From Streptomyces sp. ALI-76-A (GTDB taxonomy: Bacteria > Actinomycetota > Actinomycetes > Streptomycetales > Streptomycetaceae), in the NCBI RefSeq assembly GCF_030287445.1, contig NZ_JASVWB010000002.1:2294001-2358000 (forward strand): 64,000 nt of DNA, read 5' to 3'. The position numbers were made by a program, and so were the translations under genes. Under the pieces are notes generated by a model, which worked only from the letters and a program-made list of their open reading frames with translations, made no database searches and was not told the DNA's origin. Shown piece by piece: positions 44,085-53,228 of the stretch. The stretch's first letter is position 1, and the number at the start of each line of letters is the position of its first letter.

Positions 44085-45227
44085 TCAGATGAACGGCCGC
44101 GGCTGGGTCAACTCGTCGTAGACGCTGAGGACCTGGGCGACGGTCTCGTCCTCGGTCGGCCAAGTGGCCGCCTGCCGGACGCCCTTGTCCCTGAGCGCCT
44201 CCTGACGTCCGGGGTCACCGAGCAGCCGTACGACCGCGTCGGCGAAGGCCTCGGCGTCACCGGGAGGGACGAGTTCGGCCGCGTCACCGACGAGTTCGGG
44301 GATGCCGCCGGAGTCGGTGGCGACGAGCGGCACACGCGCGTGCAGGGCTTCCTGGGCCAGGACGGACCGCGCCTCCCCGCTGCTCGGCAGCAGGGCGAGG
44401 TCGGCGGCGGCGAGCAGGTCGGCGATGTCGTCCCGGCGCCCGACGAGCCGGACCGGCAGCCCCTCCTCCTCGATCCGCTGCTGCAACGCGGCGCGCAGCG
44501 GGCCCTCCCCCGCGATCACCACCAGCGGCACCGGGTCGAGCCGGCGCCACGCGCGCGCGGCGTCCAGCAGCGTGTCGTAGCCCCGCGGGCGGTCGAGCGA
44601 GCCGACCGCCATCAGCAACGGGCGCCCGGTGGAACCGAGTTCGGCCCGGACCTTGGGCCGCAGCCGGTCCGGGTCCTCCGGCTCGGCGGCCGGGGTCCTG
44701 CGAGCGCCGGGCAGCGCGACGGCGGCCAGCCGCGCGTCCCGCGCGCCCGTGCGACGGGCCCGGTCCACGAGCGCGGAGGTGGTGCCGAGCACCACGGTGG
44801 CGGCCTTCACCACCCGCCGCTCCAGCAGGCGCAGGAAGTGGGCCCGCGCCCCCTCGGCGTGCGCGCGGTCGTGCCAGGTGACGATGAGCGGGGTGCGCCG
44901 CCCGCTGAGCGCGAGCACGGCCCGGAAGGAGGCGTGCAGTCCGTGCGCGTGCACCAGGTCGGCGGTCGTGCACGCCTGCCGCAGCACGGCCACGGAGGCC
45001 GGATCGCTGCTGCGCGGCACGTGCACGTGTTCGGCGCCGGCGCCCGTGAAGTCATAGGTGTGATCGGCCTCGACGGGGGCGCACACGGTGACCCGCACGC
45101 CCCGCGCCACCAGCCCCGAGGTCAGGGAGCGCACGTGCGCGCTGCTGCCGGCGTGGCCTCCGCCGAGCACCTGCACGGTGCGCAGCGGCGACTGGCCGAG
45201 CGGTGAGTGGCTGCTCACGGGGGTCAC
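44085..45227 (-). CDS. Family 4 glycosyltransferase (GT-B)
   Basis: A 380-residue retaining GT-B enzyme. GTG 45227 has AGGAG about 10 nt upstream; GTG 45218 is an alternative. The N-terminal domain begins TVQVLGGGHAGSSAHVRSLTSGLVARGVRVTVCAP, a nucleotide-sugar GT4 start with the Gly-rich loop, followed by DLVHAHGLHASFRAVLAL. The C-terminal donor domain has LLMAVGSLDRPRGYDTLLDA and the E-x7-E motif in SGEARSVLAQEALHARVPLVATDSGGIPELVGD. Acceptor and sugar are unknown. The gene is conserved near recN in Streptomyces. Confidence 0.9.
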   Translation of the reverse strand: MTPVSSHSPLGQSPLRTVQVLGGGHAGSSAHVRSLTSGLVARGVRVTVCAPVEADHTYDFTGAGAEHVHVPRSSDPASVAVLRQACTTADLVHAHGLHASFRAVLALSGRRTPLIVTWHDRAHAEGARAHFLRLLERRVVKAATVVLGTTSALVDRARRTGARDARLAAVALPGARRTPAAEPEDPDRLRPKVRAELGSTGRPLLMAVGSLDRPRGYDTLLDAARAWRRLDPVPLVVIAGEGPLRAALQQRIEEEGLPVRLVGRRDDIADLLAAADLALLPSSGEARSVLAQEALHARVPLVATDSGGIPELVGDAAELVPPGDAEAFADAVVRLLGDPGRQEALRDKGVRQAATWPTEDETVAQVLSVYDELTQPRPFI

Positions 45228-45456
45228 GTGGCCGGGGCTCCTGGTTCGGCGTCGGGCGGTCACGAGGAAACGTACAGAAGGTATCGAGCGGAGGGGGGTG
45301 TACCGCGCGCTTCCTACGCGTACTGCGTTCTCCGCCAAGGATGCCAGTACGTACGGGTGTTCCGGGAACCACGTCCACCGGACAGCCCGGCGCTTCGGCG
45401 CACGGCATCACTCACACGAGTGAGGACAGGGCATTCCGTACGAAATCCCGTCGCAC

Positions 45457-45675
45457 GCGTCGACCGGACCGCCCCTGCCTCACCGTCCCACGCATCGCGA
45501 CCGGACCACGCCCGCCTCACGCCCGTCGCAACGGATCGACCGGGACCACCCGCGCCTCACCCGTCGCAACGCATCGGTCGGACCGCCCCTGCCTCACCAA
45601 GCGTTCGCACGCATCGGTCGGACCGCCCCTGCCTCACCAAGCGTTCGCACGCATCGGTCGGACCGACCTTGCCTC
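45457..45675. repeat. Tandem repeat array, about 40-bp unit, six copies
   Basis: Units start at 45457 (35 bp), 45492 (41), 45533 (38), 45571 (40), 45611 (40) and 45651 (partial). The two units at 45571-45610 and 45611-45650 are identical, and the earlier ones diverge mainly at their 3' ends. The conserved core on the forward strand is GCATCGGTCGGACCGCCCC followed by TGCCTCACC. The array lies in the 588-bp gap 45228-45815 between recN and the glycosyltransferase, with no spacers as in CRISPR. The unit length is not a multiple of three, so coding is unlikely. The remainder of this gap shows nothing else supportable. Confidence 0.93.
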
Positions 45676-45815
45676 CCGCGCGCCCACCGAACGCGCCGCC
45701 CCACTCACCTTGTCCCCGTGCACAGCCGCGACGACGAGCGCGGCGGCGTGCGCGAGCAGCCCGCTCCGCCCGGTGCCACAGCCATCCGCCCTGGCGGACG
45801 CTCCAGCCGCCCGGT

Positions 45816-47546
45816 CTAGCCGTCCGCCCTGGCCGTCGCCAGCAGTTCCTCCGCGTGTGCGCGGGCCGTCTCCGAGTCCTCCTGGCCGGCCAGCATCCGG
45901 GACAGTTCCCGGATGCGGTCCTCGCCCTCCAGCACCTTCACACCGGACCGCGTCACCGAACCGTCATGGGTCTTCTCCACCAGCAACTGCCGGTCGGCGA
46001 AGGCGGCCACCTGGGGCAGATGGGTCACGACGACGACCTGCGCGGTCTTCGCGAGCCGGGCCAGCCGCCGCCCGATCTCCACCGCGGCCTTGCCGCCGAC
46101 TCCGGCGTCGACCTCGTCGAAGAGGTACGTGGGCACCGGGTCCGTGCCCGCGAACACCACCTCGACGGCCAGCATCACGCGGGACAGCTCACCTCCGGAC
46201 GCGCCCTTGGCGATGGGCCGGGGCGGCGCCCCCGGATGCGGCGCCAGCAGCAGCTCGACCTCGTCGACGCCGGCCGGCCCGTACGCGACGGCCCGCCCGT
46301 CGACCTCGACGCCCTCGGGGTCCTCGGTCTGCCGGATGTCGAAGGACACGCGCGCGTGCGGCATCGCCAGTGAGGCCAGTTCGGCGGTCACGGCGGCCGC
46401 GAACCGTTCGGCGGCCTCCGTCCGCGCGTCGGTCAACGCCTGCGCCAGCCCGCCCAGTTCCACCCGCAGCGCGTCCCGTTCGGCGGTCAGCTCGTCGATC
46501 CGCTCGTCGTCGCCGTCGAGTTCGGTGAGCCGCGCGGCACTCCGCTCGGCCCACTCCAGCACCGAGGCGACGTCCTCGCCGTACTTCCGCGTCAGCGCGG
46601 TCAGCGCGGCCCGCCGCTCCTCGACGGCCGCCAGCCGCAGCGGATCGGCGTCCAGGTCGTCGGCGTACCCGGCGAGCTCCCCGGACACGTCGCCCAGCAG
46701 GATCCCGATCTCCCCGATCCGGTCGGCGAGGGCGGCCAGCTCCGGATCGTGCGACCGCACAGCGTCCAGGGCCCGCGCCGCGCCCGCCACGAGGGTCGCC
46801 GCGTCGATGCCCTCGGGATCCTCCGGGTTGCCCGCCAGCGCCGCGTGAGCGGCCGTGGCGGCCGACGACAGTGCCTCCGCGTGCCCGAGCCGCTCCGCCT
46901 CCTCCGCCAGTTCCACGTCCTCACCGGCGCGCGGCTCGACGCCGGCGATCTCGTCGAGGCCGAAGCGGAGCATGTCGGCTTCCTGAGCCCGCTCCCGCGC
47001 GCGGGTGGTGATCTCCTCCAGCTCGACGGACACGGCCCGCAGCCGCCGGTAGGCCTCGGTGTACTTGGCCAGCGGCACGGCGACGGCGCCCCCCGCGTAC
47101 CGGTCGAGCGCCTGCCGCTGCCGGGACAGCTTCAGCAGCCCCTGCTGGTCGGTCTGCCCGTGCACGGCCACCAGGTCGTCGGCGAGCTCGGCGAGCAGTC
47201 CCACCGGGACACTGCGCCCGCCCAGGTGCGCCCGGGACCGCCCCTCGGCGGAAACGGTACGGCTGATCAGCAGCGTCCCGTCGTCGAGCTCGGCCCCGGC
47301 CTCCTCGGCCCGCACGACGGCCGAGTCGCCCGCGGACACACTGATCCGCCCCTCCACGACCGCGCTCTTCGCTCCGATCCGCACGAGCGCCGCGTCGGCC
47401 CGTCCGCCCAGCAGCAGGCCCAGGCTGGTGACCACCATGGTCTTGCCCGCACCCGTCTCACCCGTGACCGCGGTGAACCCCGGCGACAGCTCGACGACCG
47501 CGTCGTCGATGACTCCGAGCGACCGTATCCGCATCTCTTCCAGCAC
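45816..47546 (-). CDS. recN: DNA repair protein RecN
   Basis: A 576-residue SMC-like ATPase for double-strand break repair. GTG 47546 (VLEEMRIRSLGVIDDAVVELSPGF) is preferred, with AAGG 8 nt upstream. Walker A is GETGAGKT near 30. Long coiled-coil arms run about 160-370. The ABC-type signature ASGGELSRVMLAVEVVF and Walker B TYLFDEVDAGVGG lie near 450-490, followed by VVVTHLPQVAAFAD. Part of the leftward tlyA-nadK-recN order seen across actinobacteria, though 219 bp separate it from nadK. Confidence 0.97.
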   Translation of the reverse strand: MLEEMRIRSLGVIDDAVVELSPGFTAVTGETGAGKTMVVTSLGLLLGGRADAALVRIGAKSAVVEGRISVSAGDSAVVRAEEAGAELDDGTLLISRTVSAEGRSRAHLGGRSVPVGLLAELADDLVAVHGQTDQQGLLKLSRQRQALDRYAGGAVAVPLAKYTEAYRRLRAVSVELEEITTRARERAQEADMLRFGLDEIAGVEPRAGEDVELAEEAERLGHAEALSSAATAAHAALAGNPEDPEGIDAATLVAGAARALDAVRSHDPELAALADRIGEIGILLGDVSGELAGYADDLDADPLRLAAVEERRAALTALTRKYGEDVASVLEWAERSAARLTELDGDDERIDELTAERDALRVELGGLAQALTDARTEAAERFAAAVTAELASLAMPHARVSFDIRQTEDPEGVEVDGRAVAYGPAGVDEVELLLAPHPGAPPRPIAKGASGGELSRVMLAVEVVFAGTDPVPTYLFDEVDAGVGGKAAVEIGRRLARLAKTAQVVVVTHLPQVAAFADRQLLVEKTHDGSVTRSGVKVLEGEDRIRELSRMLAGQEDSETARAHAEELLATARADG

Positions 47547-47765
47547 GATGAAGACCTTACGAGGTCCGGGGCGGGGAGTGCGACGCCCCCCGGCCCGGTC
47601 GTGTGAAGGCGCAGGTGACCCCTGTGCGGGGACCGCACGTGTCACCCGGGCGAGTGGACGTCCCCAGAGGCGCGGGCGACCGCGCGACCAGCTCCGGACG
47701 ACCCGCGGCCGTGGCGCGCTCCGGCGCCACCGGCACGTCCGGCACCCCGGTCCCCCCGCGATCCG

Positions 47766-48671
47766 CTAGTGCGGCGCGCCCCGCCACCCGGACACCGGCA
47801 GCGCGAACTTCGCCACCAGCCGGTCCGTGAACGAGGCGTGATGCAGCCGGGCCAGCCGCACCGGCACGGCCCCCCGCCGCACCTCCACCCGCGCCCCCGG
47901 CGGAAGCTCCACCGTCCGCCGGCCGTCGCACCACAGCACACCCGGCGGGATGTGCGGCAGGACCTCCACCGCCAGCACGGAGTCCGGCGAGGTCACCAGC
48001 GGCTTGGCGAACAGCGCGTGCGCGCTGATGGGCACCATCAGCAACGCCTCGACCTCGGGCCACACCACGGGCCCGCCCGCCGAGAACGCGTACGCCGTGG
48101 ACCCGGTCGGCGTGGACAGCACGATCCCGTCGCACCCGAACCCCGTGACCGGCCGCCCGTCGATCTCGAGGACGACCTCCAGCAGCTTCTCCGCGGAGAC
48201 CTTCTGGACGGCCGCCTCGTTCAGCGCCCAGTCCGTGTGCACGATGTCCCCGTTGCGGTGCACGACGACATCGACGGTCATCCGCTCCTCGACCTCGTAC
48301 GCCTTCGTCGCCACCCGCTCGACGACCTTGTCGAGATCGTCCCGCTCGGCCTCCGCGAGAAAGCCGACCCGTCCGAGGTTGACGCCGAGCATCGGCACCC
48401 CGGACGCACGGGCGAACTCGGCGCCGCGCAGCAGCGTCCCGTCACCGCCCAGCACGATCAGCAGCTCGCACCCGTCGAGACACTGCGGAGTGGCCTCCTT
48501 GACCAGCTCCACCTCCCCCGGCAGCGGCAGGTCACGCGCCTCCGCCTCCAGGACGCGGACGCCGATGCCCTCGCGCAGCAGCCCCTTCACCACCAGCTCC
48601 GCGCTGCGGATCGCCGCGGGCCGCCCGGTGTGGGCGAGCAGGAAAACAGTACGAGCTCGGTTCTGGCTCAA
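47766..48671 (-). CDS. nadK: NAD kinase
   Basis: A 301-residue ATP/polyphosphate NAD kinase producing NADP. The TTG at 48671 overlaps the tlyA stop (TTGA) and has GGAGG at proper spacing; GTG 48674 is one codon upstream. Catalytic motif LLIVLGGDGTLLRGAEFAR near 80, GVNLGRVGFLAEAE near 107, the NE/D substrate motif in WALNEAAVQK, and FGCDGIVLSTPTGSTAYAFSAGGPVVWPEV (NADK signature) are all present. Coupled to tlyA by overlap. Confidence 0.97.
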   Translation of the reverse strand: MSQNRARTVFLLAHTGRPAAIRSAELVVKGLLREGIGVRVLEAEARDLPLPGEVELVKEATPQCLDGCELLIVLGGDGTLLRGAEFARASGVPMLGVNLGRVGFLAEAERDDLDKVVERVATKAYEVEERMTVDVVVHRNGDIVHTDWALNEAAVQKVSAEKLLEVVLEIDGRPVTGFGCDGIVLSTPTGSTAYAFSAGGPVVWPEVEALLMVPISAHALFAKPLVTSPDSVLAVEVLPHIPPGVLWCDGRRTVELPPGARVEVRRGAVPVRLARLHHASFTDRLVAKFALPVSGWRGAPH

Positions 48672-49483
48672 CACGGCCCCTCCGCCACTGCACGGTCAAC
48701 GTCGGCCGGGTCCAGTTCGGGTGCCCCCGACCTCAGCCACAGAAAATACTCGACATTCCCGGACGGCCCGGGCAGCGGACTGGCGGTGACACCCTTCACA
48801 CCGAGCCCCAGTTCCCAGGCCCGCCCCGCCACCGCGCGCACCGACTCGGCGCGCAGCTGCGGACTCCGTACGACTCCCCCACTGCCCAGCCGCTCCTTAC
48901 CCACCTCGAACTGCGGCTTGACCATCATCACCAGATCGGCGTCCGGTCTCACGCACCGCACCAGGGCGGGCAGTACCAGGCCGAGCGGGATGAAGGACAG
49001 ATCCCCCACGACAAGATCCACAGGCTTCCCATCGATCACTTCGAGCGTCAACTCGCGTACGTTCGTACGGTCCTTGACGGTGACGCGTTCATCGCTCCGG
49101 AGAGACCAGGCGAGTTGTCCGTATCCGACGTCCACGGCGACGACGTGCGCGGCCCCGGCCCGCAGCAGAACGTCCGTGAAACCGCCGGTCGAAGCGCCGG
49201 CGTCCAGCGCCCGACGCCCCTCGACGACCAGTCCGTCCGGGACGAACGCCGCCAGCGCGCCGGCCAGCTTGTGGCCGCCCCGCGACACGTAGTCGGGGTC
49301 GCTGTCGTCGGCCGAGACCACGATCGCCGCGGCCGTCTCCACCTGCGTGGCCGGCTTGGTCGCTACGGTCTTCCCGACGCTGACCCGCCCGGCGGCGATC
49401 AGCTGGCCGGCGTGTTCACGCGAGCGCGCGAGCTTGCGGCGGACCAGTTCCGCGTCGAGACGGCGACGTGCGACTCCTGCCAC
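48668..49483 (-). CDS. tlyA: TlyA family rRNA 2'-O-methyltransferase / hemolysin-like
   Basis: A 271-residue S4-FtsJ enzyme. GTG 49483 follows AGGAG by 11 nt. The S4 domain spans about 5-60 (RRRLDAELVRRKLARSREHAGQLIAAGRVSV) and the methyltransferase about 75-271, with SAM motif ALDAGASTGGFTDVLLRAGAAHVVAVDVGYGQL and the KDRTNVREL, DLSFIPL and MMVKPQFEVGK blocks that supply the K-D-K-type catalytic residues. Mycobacterial TlyA 2'-O-methylates 16S C1409 and 23S C1920 and affects capreomycin sensitivity; the same role is likely. Overlaps nadK. Confidence 0.95.
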   Translation of the reverse strand: MAGVARRRLDAELVRRKLARSREHAGQLIAAGRVSVGKTVATKPATQVETAAAIVVSADDSDPDYVSRGGHKLAGALAAFVPDGLVVEGRRALDAGASTGGFTDVLLRAGAAHVVAVDVGYGQLAWSLRSDERVTVKDRTNVRELTLEVIDGKPVDLVVGDLSFIPLGLVLPALVRCVRPDADLVMMVKPQFEVGKERLGSGGVVRSPQLRAESVRAVAGRAWELGLGVKGVTASPLPGPSGNVEYFLWLRSGAPELDPADVDRAVAEGPC

Positions 49484-49490
49484 GTTCGGT

Positions 49491-49832
49491 TCAGCTCCTA
49501 CTGCGGTACGTCGATGGGGGCGCCGGAGGTCCCGGGCGGGCGTCGAGCGCGGTGAGCGCGTCACGCAGCCCCCGGTGTACATCCTCGTACACCTCCAGGT
49601 GTCCGTCCGTGGCGAGGTGATCGGCGTCACCGAGCCGCGCCAGCTGGGCGTCCACCTCAGTGTTGCCGGTGGGGGTGCGGGGCACGTGCAGCGGGGCGGG
49701 CCCGGCGGGGCCGTACTCCGGCCCGGTCGGCACGTGCTCCGGTTCCACGGGCGTGTACGGCGGGCGGGGCGCGTCCGCCGGCGGGCCTTCCGCTTCCGCC
49801 CGGGCCTGAGCCTCGGGCACAGAGTCGCTCAT
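49491..49832 (-). CDS. Small Pro/Glu-rich hypothetical protein upstream of tlyA
   Basis: A 113-residue protein. ATG 49832. Residues 1-55 are Pro/Glu/Ala-rich and disordered. The second half (TGNTEVDAQLARLGDADHLATDGHLEVYEDVHRGLRDALTALDAR) forms a predicted helical segment that recurs beside tlyA in actinobacteria. It ends 8 bp before the tlyA start, so it heads the tlyA-nadK operon. Function is unknown. Confidence 0.78.
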   Translation of the reverse strand: MSDSVPEAQARAEAEGPPADAPRPPYTPVEPEHVPTGPEYGPAGPAPLHVPRTPTGNTEVDAQLARLGDADHLATDGHLEVYEDVHRGLRDALTALDARPGPPAPPSTYRSRS

Positions 49833-49874
49833 GCCCCGACGCTACCCCGAAGCCCTGGGGTACGGTCGATCGCG

Positions 49875-50222
49875 ATGGCCACGATCGAGGAGTGCCGCGC
49901 CGCACTCGAGAAGCTCTCGGACACCATGCAGTCCGCCGAGGGGGACGTCCGCGCCGCCGCGGCCCTCGACCGCTCGGTGAGCTGCTACATCACCGACCTG
50001 GACGTCACCTTCGTCGGCCGGCTCACCGGCGGCCGGATCCGGGTGGCCGACACGGTCCAGGGACCGCCGCCGGAGAGGGCGGAGATCAGACTCGCCCTGG
50101 CGGGCGACGACCTGGTGGCCCTGGTGAACGGCGAGCTGAACTTCGCGAAGGCCTGGGGATCGGGCCGGGTGAGGCTGGAAGCGGGCCTGCGGGACCTGCT
50201 CCGCCTCAGGAAGCTTCTGTAG
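49875..50222 (+). CDS. SCP2 sterol-binding-domain protein
   Basis: A 115-residue soluble protein from ATG 49875. It has the SCP2-like fold: an N-terminal helix (ATIEECRAALEKLSDTMQSA), strands with DRSVSCYITDLDVTFVGRLTGG, and an acidic/hydrophobic lipid-pocket segment (AEIRLALAGDDLVALVNGELNFAKAWGSGRVRLEAGLRDLLRLRKLL). Such domains bind lipids or acyl-CoA. It is divergent from the tlyA operon, and its 3' end overlaps the convergent ABC ATPase gene by 17 bp. Confidence 0.88.
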   Translation: MATIEECRAALEKLSDTMQSAEGDVRAAAALDRSVSCYITDLDVTFVGRLTGGRIRVADTVQGPPPERAEIRLALAGDDLVALVNGELNFAKAWGSGRVRLEAGLRDLLRLRKLL

Positions 50223-51150
50223 CGACGGCCTTCGCCTCCGCCACCAAGTCCTTCGCCGTCACGCCCTTCGCCGCCGCGGCCGTCGTCGCGTCCGCCGCCG
50301 CCTTCGCGTCCGTACGCGCCTTGCGCGCCGCCGGCACCACCAGCGGTGTCCCCGTCTCCGGGTCGTCGATGACCTGGCAGCGCAGCCCGAAGACCTCCTC
50401 GACCAGCTCGGCCGTGACGATGTCGTTGGGCGCGCCCTCGGCGATCACCGCGCCGCCCTTCAGGGCGATGAGATGCGTGGCGTACCGGGCGGCGTGATTG
50501 AGGTCGTGCAGGACGGCGACCAGTGTGCGCCCCTGCTCCTCGTGCAGCTCGGCGCACAGATCGAGCACGTCGATCTGGTGCTGGATGTCCAGATAGGTCG
50601 TCGGCTCGTCGAGCAGCAGCAGCGGCGTCTGCTGGGCGAGCGCCATCGCGATCCACACCCGCTGCCGCTGACCGCCGGACAGCTCGTCGACATAGCGGTC
50701 GGCGAGTTCGGCCACACCCGTCTGCGTCATCGACTCCTGGACGACCCGCTCGTCCTCGGTCGACCACTGCCGCAGGATGCCCTGGTGCGGATAGCGGCCC
50801 CGGCCGACCAGGTCGGCCACGGTGATCCCGTCGGGCGCGATCGACGACTGCGGCAGCAGTCCCAGGGTGCGCGCGACCTTCTTCGCCGGCATCGACTGGA
50901 TGACCTGCCCGTCGAGCAGCACCCGGCCCTGGTTCGGCTTGAGCATCCGTGACAGGGCCCGCAGGAGCGTGGACTTGCCGCACGCGTTCGGGCCGACGAT
51001 CACGGTGAACGAGTTGTCGGGTATCTCCACCGACAACTGCTCGGCGATGACCCGCTGGTCGTAGGCGAGGGTCACGTTCTCGGCGGACAGGCGGTTCACA
51101 GTGCTCCTTCGGTTGTTCAGCCCGGTGCCGGCGCTGCTGTCGACGCTCAT
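50206..51150 (-). CDS. Iron-siderophore ABC transporter ATPase (FecE/FepC type)
   Basis: A 314-residue ATPase. ATG 51150 overlaps the preceding permease stop (ATGA). Walker A GPNACGKST near 53-61, Q-loop LLPQSS, signature LSGGQRQRVWIA near 158-168, Walker B LLLLDEPTTYLD, H-loop VAVLHDLNHAARYA. The C-terminal 45 residues after VPAARKARTD are Ala/Lys/Thr-rich and extra to the family. Energises uptake of Fe(III)-siderophores with the two permeases encoded upstream. Under the iron box at 53229-53247. Confidence 0.95.
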   Translation of the reverse strand: MSVDSSAGTGLNNRRSTVNRLSAENVTLAYDQRVIAEQLSVEIPDNSFTVIVGPNACGKSTLLRALSRMLKPNQGRVLLDGQVIQSMPAKKVARTLGLLPQSSIAPDGITVADLVGRGRYPHQGILRQWSTEDERVVQESMTQTGVAELADRYVDELSGGQRQRVWIAMALAQQTPLLLLDEPTTYLDIQHQIDVLDLCAELHEEQGRTLVAVLHDLNHAARYATHLIALKGGAVIAEGAPNDIVTAELVEEVFGLRCQVIDDPETGTPLVVPAARKARTDAKAAADATTAAAAKGVTAKDLVAEAKAVATEAS

Positions 51151-52184
51151 ATCCGGCCCGCCTTGCGCTCGATGACCAGCAGCCACAGCAGGTAGACACC
51201 GCCGAGTACGCCGGTCACCACGCCCACGGGCAGCTGACCGGCCCCGAAGGCGCGCTGCGAGACCCAGTCGGCGGTGACCAGCAGGGTGGCGCCCATGCAC
51301 AGGGACGGCACCAGGTTCGGCCCCGGCGAGCGGGTCAGGCGGCGGGCCAGCTGCGGCGCGGTGAGCGCCACGAAACTGATGGGGCCGGCGGCCGCCGTGG
51401 CGGTCGCGGTGAGCAGCACGGCGGCCACCAGGAGCAGCATCCGTACGCGTTCGACGCGCACCCCGAGGGCGTACGAGACGTCGTCGCCCATCTCCATCAT
51501 CCGCAGCCCGCGCGCGTTGGCGAGGACGAGCGGTACGAGCACGAGGCACAGCCCGAGCAGCGGCCACACCTGGGCCCAGTCACGGCCGTCGAGCGACCCG
51601 GTGATCCAGACGACGGCGCGGGCCGCGTCGGTGAGGTCGGACATCGTCAGCAGGTAGTTGTTGAGCGCGGTGAGGATCGCGGACACACCGATGCCGACCA
51701 GCACCAGCCGATAGCCGTGCACGCCCCGCTTCCAGGCGAGCAGGTAGATGGCGATGCCGGTCGCGAGCCCGCCCAGGAGGGCGCCGACGGTGACCTGGGT
51801 CGCGCTCCCGGACATCAGCACGATGACGATCAGGGCGCCGGCCGCCGCGCCCTGCCCGAGCCCGAGCACGTCCGGACTGCCCAGCGGATTGCGGGAGATG
51901 GTCTGGAACAGTGCGCCCGACAGGCCCATCGAGGCACCGACCAGGAGTCCGACGAGGACCCGCGGCAGCCGCAGCTCGTTGATGATGAACTCCTGGCCCG
52001 CGTTGCCGTTGCCGGCCAGCGACCGGAGCACGTCTGCGGGCGGGATCGGGAAGTCGCCGGTGCCGATCAGCACGACGCTCGCGGTGAGCGCGGCGACCAG
52101 CAGCAGGACGACGACGGTGACGGCGCGGACGTCCAGCCGGAGCGAGAACCCGCCGGGGGTCCTGAGGGCACGGTTGGTCTTCAC
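51147..52184 (-). CDS. FecCD-type siderophore permease
   Basis: A 345-residue permease with about nine or ten TM helices. GTG 52184 overlaps the previous permease stop. FecCD signatures include LRLPRVLVGLLVGASMGLSGALFQTISRNPLGSPDVLGLGQGAAAGA and the EAA-like loop near GDDVSYALGVRVERVRMLL. It pairs with the second permease to form the channel; sequence divergence between the two indicates a heterodimer as in FecCD/FepDG. Confidence 0.95.
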   Translation of the reverse strand: MKTNRALRTPGGFSLRLDVRAVTVVVLLLVAALTASVVLIGTGDFPIPPADVLRSLAGNGNAGQEFIINELRLPRVLVGLLVGASMGLSGALFQTISRNPLGSPDVLGLGQGAAAGALIVIVLMSGSATQVTVGALLGGLATGIAIYLLAWKRGVHGYRLVLVGIGVSAILTALNNYLLTMSDLTDAARAVVWITGSLDGRDWAQVWPLLGLCLVLVPLVLANARGLRMMEMGDDVSYALGVRVERVRMLLLVAAVLLTATATAAAGPISFVALTAPQLARRLTRSPGPNLVPSLCMGATLLVTADWVSQRAFGAGQLPVGVVTGVLGGVYLLWLLVIERKAGRI

Positions 52185-53224
52185 AGCTGGGCCAGCCTCC
52201 GCCGACGTACGAGAAAGATGAACACGGGGCCGCCGATGAGCGCGGTGACGATCCCGACCTGCAACTCCGCGGGCCGCGCGACCATCCGGCCGACGACGTC
52301 GGCCCCCAGCAGCAGCACGGGCGACAGGATCGTCGCGTACGGCAGGATCCAGCGCAGATCGGGCCCGGTGAAGGACCGCACGATGTGCGGGACCATCAGA
52401 CCGACGAACACGATCGGGCCGCAGGCGGCGGTCGCGGCCCCGCACAGCACGGTCGCGGCCAGCATCGACAGCGCGCGGGTGCGGTTCAGGTTGGCGCCGA
52501 GTGCCCGGGCGGTGTCGTCGCCCATGGCCACGGCGTTGAGCGGACGTGCCAGGGCGAGTGCGAGGGCCGAGCCGGCCAGCAGGAACGGCAGCACCTGGAC
52601 GATGGTCGAGCCGGTCGCGGAGGACAGCGAACCGACGGTCCAGAAGCGCATCCTGTTCAGCGCCGCGTTGTCCAGGATCATCACGGCCTGGAGATAACCG
52701 TAGAGCGCGGCGCTGATCGCGGTGCCGGCGAGCGCGAGACGCACCGGTGTGGCGCCCCGGCTGCCGCCCAGGAACCAGACCATGGCCCCCACTCCGGCCG
52801 CGCCGAGGAACGCGAACCACACATAGCCGGTCAGCGAGGTGACGCCGAGGAACGAGATGGCGGTGACCACCGCGGCGGACGCCCCCGCGTTGATGCCGAG
52901 CAGCCCGGGGTCGGCCAGCGGATTGCGGGTGAGCGCCTGCAGCACGGCTCCGGCCAGACCGAGCGCGGCGCCGGCGAGCACACCCAGCGCGGTCCGTGCC
53001 AGCCGGTCGCCGACCACGGCGTCGGCGTACGTCCCCGAATCCTCGAACAGGCCGTGCCAGACCTCCCCCATGGTCAGAGCCTTGGCACCGACCGCGATGC
53101 TCACGACCGTGAGCAGCACCAGGAGGACGACCGAGACGAGCAGCCCGACGACGCGTATCGCCCGGCGGTTGGGGGGCGCGGGGGCGGTCTCCGCGCGCTG
53201 TTCTGGGGGACTCTCGACCAACAC
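52181..53224 (-). CDS. FecCD-type siderophore permease, first gene of the operon
   Basis: A 347-residue permease. It starts at GTG 53224 with TTG GTC following and lacks a visible Shine-Dalgarno. TM helices begin at about 23. FecCD motifs DRLARTALGVLAGAALGLAGAVLQALTRNPLADPGLLGINAGASAAV and GDDTARALGANLNRTRAL are present. The operon order is permease-permease-ATPase with 4-bp overlaps at both junctions. No binding-protein gene is found in the window. The iron box lies within 5 bp of the start codon, so the mRNA may be leaderless. Confidence 0.95.
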   Translation of the reverse strand: MLVESPPEQRAETAPAPPNRRAIRVVGLLVSVVLLVLLTVVSIAVGAKALTMGEVWHGLFEDSGTYADAVVGDRLARTALGVLAGAALGLAGAVLQALTRNPLADPGLLGINAGASAAVVTAISFLGVTSLTGYVWFAFLGAAGVGAMVWFLGGSRGATPVRLALAGTAISAALYGYLQAVMILDNAALNRMRFWTVGSLSSATGSTIVQVLPFLLAGSALALALARPLNAVAMGDDTARALGANLNRTRALSMLAATVLCGAATAACGPIVFVGLMVPHIVRSFTGPDLRWILPYATILSPVLLLGADVVGRMVARPAELQVGIVTALIGGPVFIFLVRRRRLAQL

Positions 53225-53228
53225 GTGG

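Noticed and set aside
45571..45680. CRISPR-like appearance of the 40-bp repeats
   Set aside because: Units are directly adjacent and identical over their whole length, with no unique spacers and no cas genes nearby.
45203..46528. Rightward frames across the repeat array and the recN 3' end
   Set aside because: Antisense to recN for most of their length, and the 40-bp period is out of frame with a stable protein repeat.
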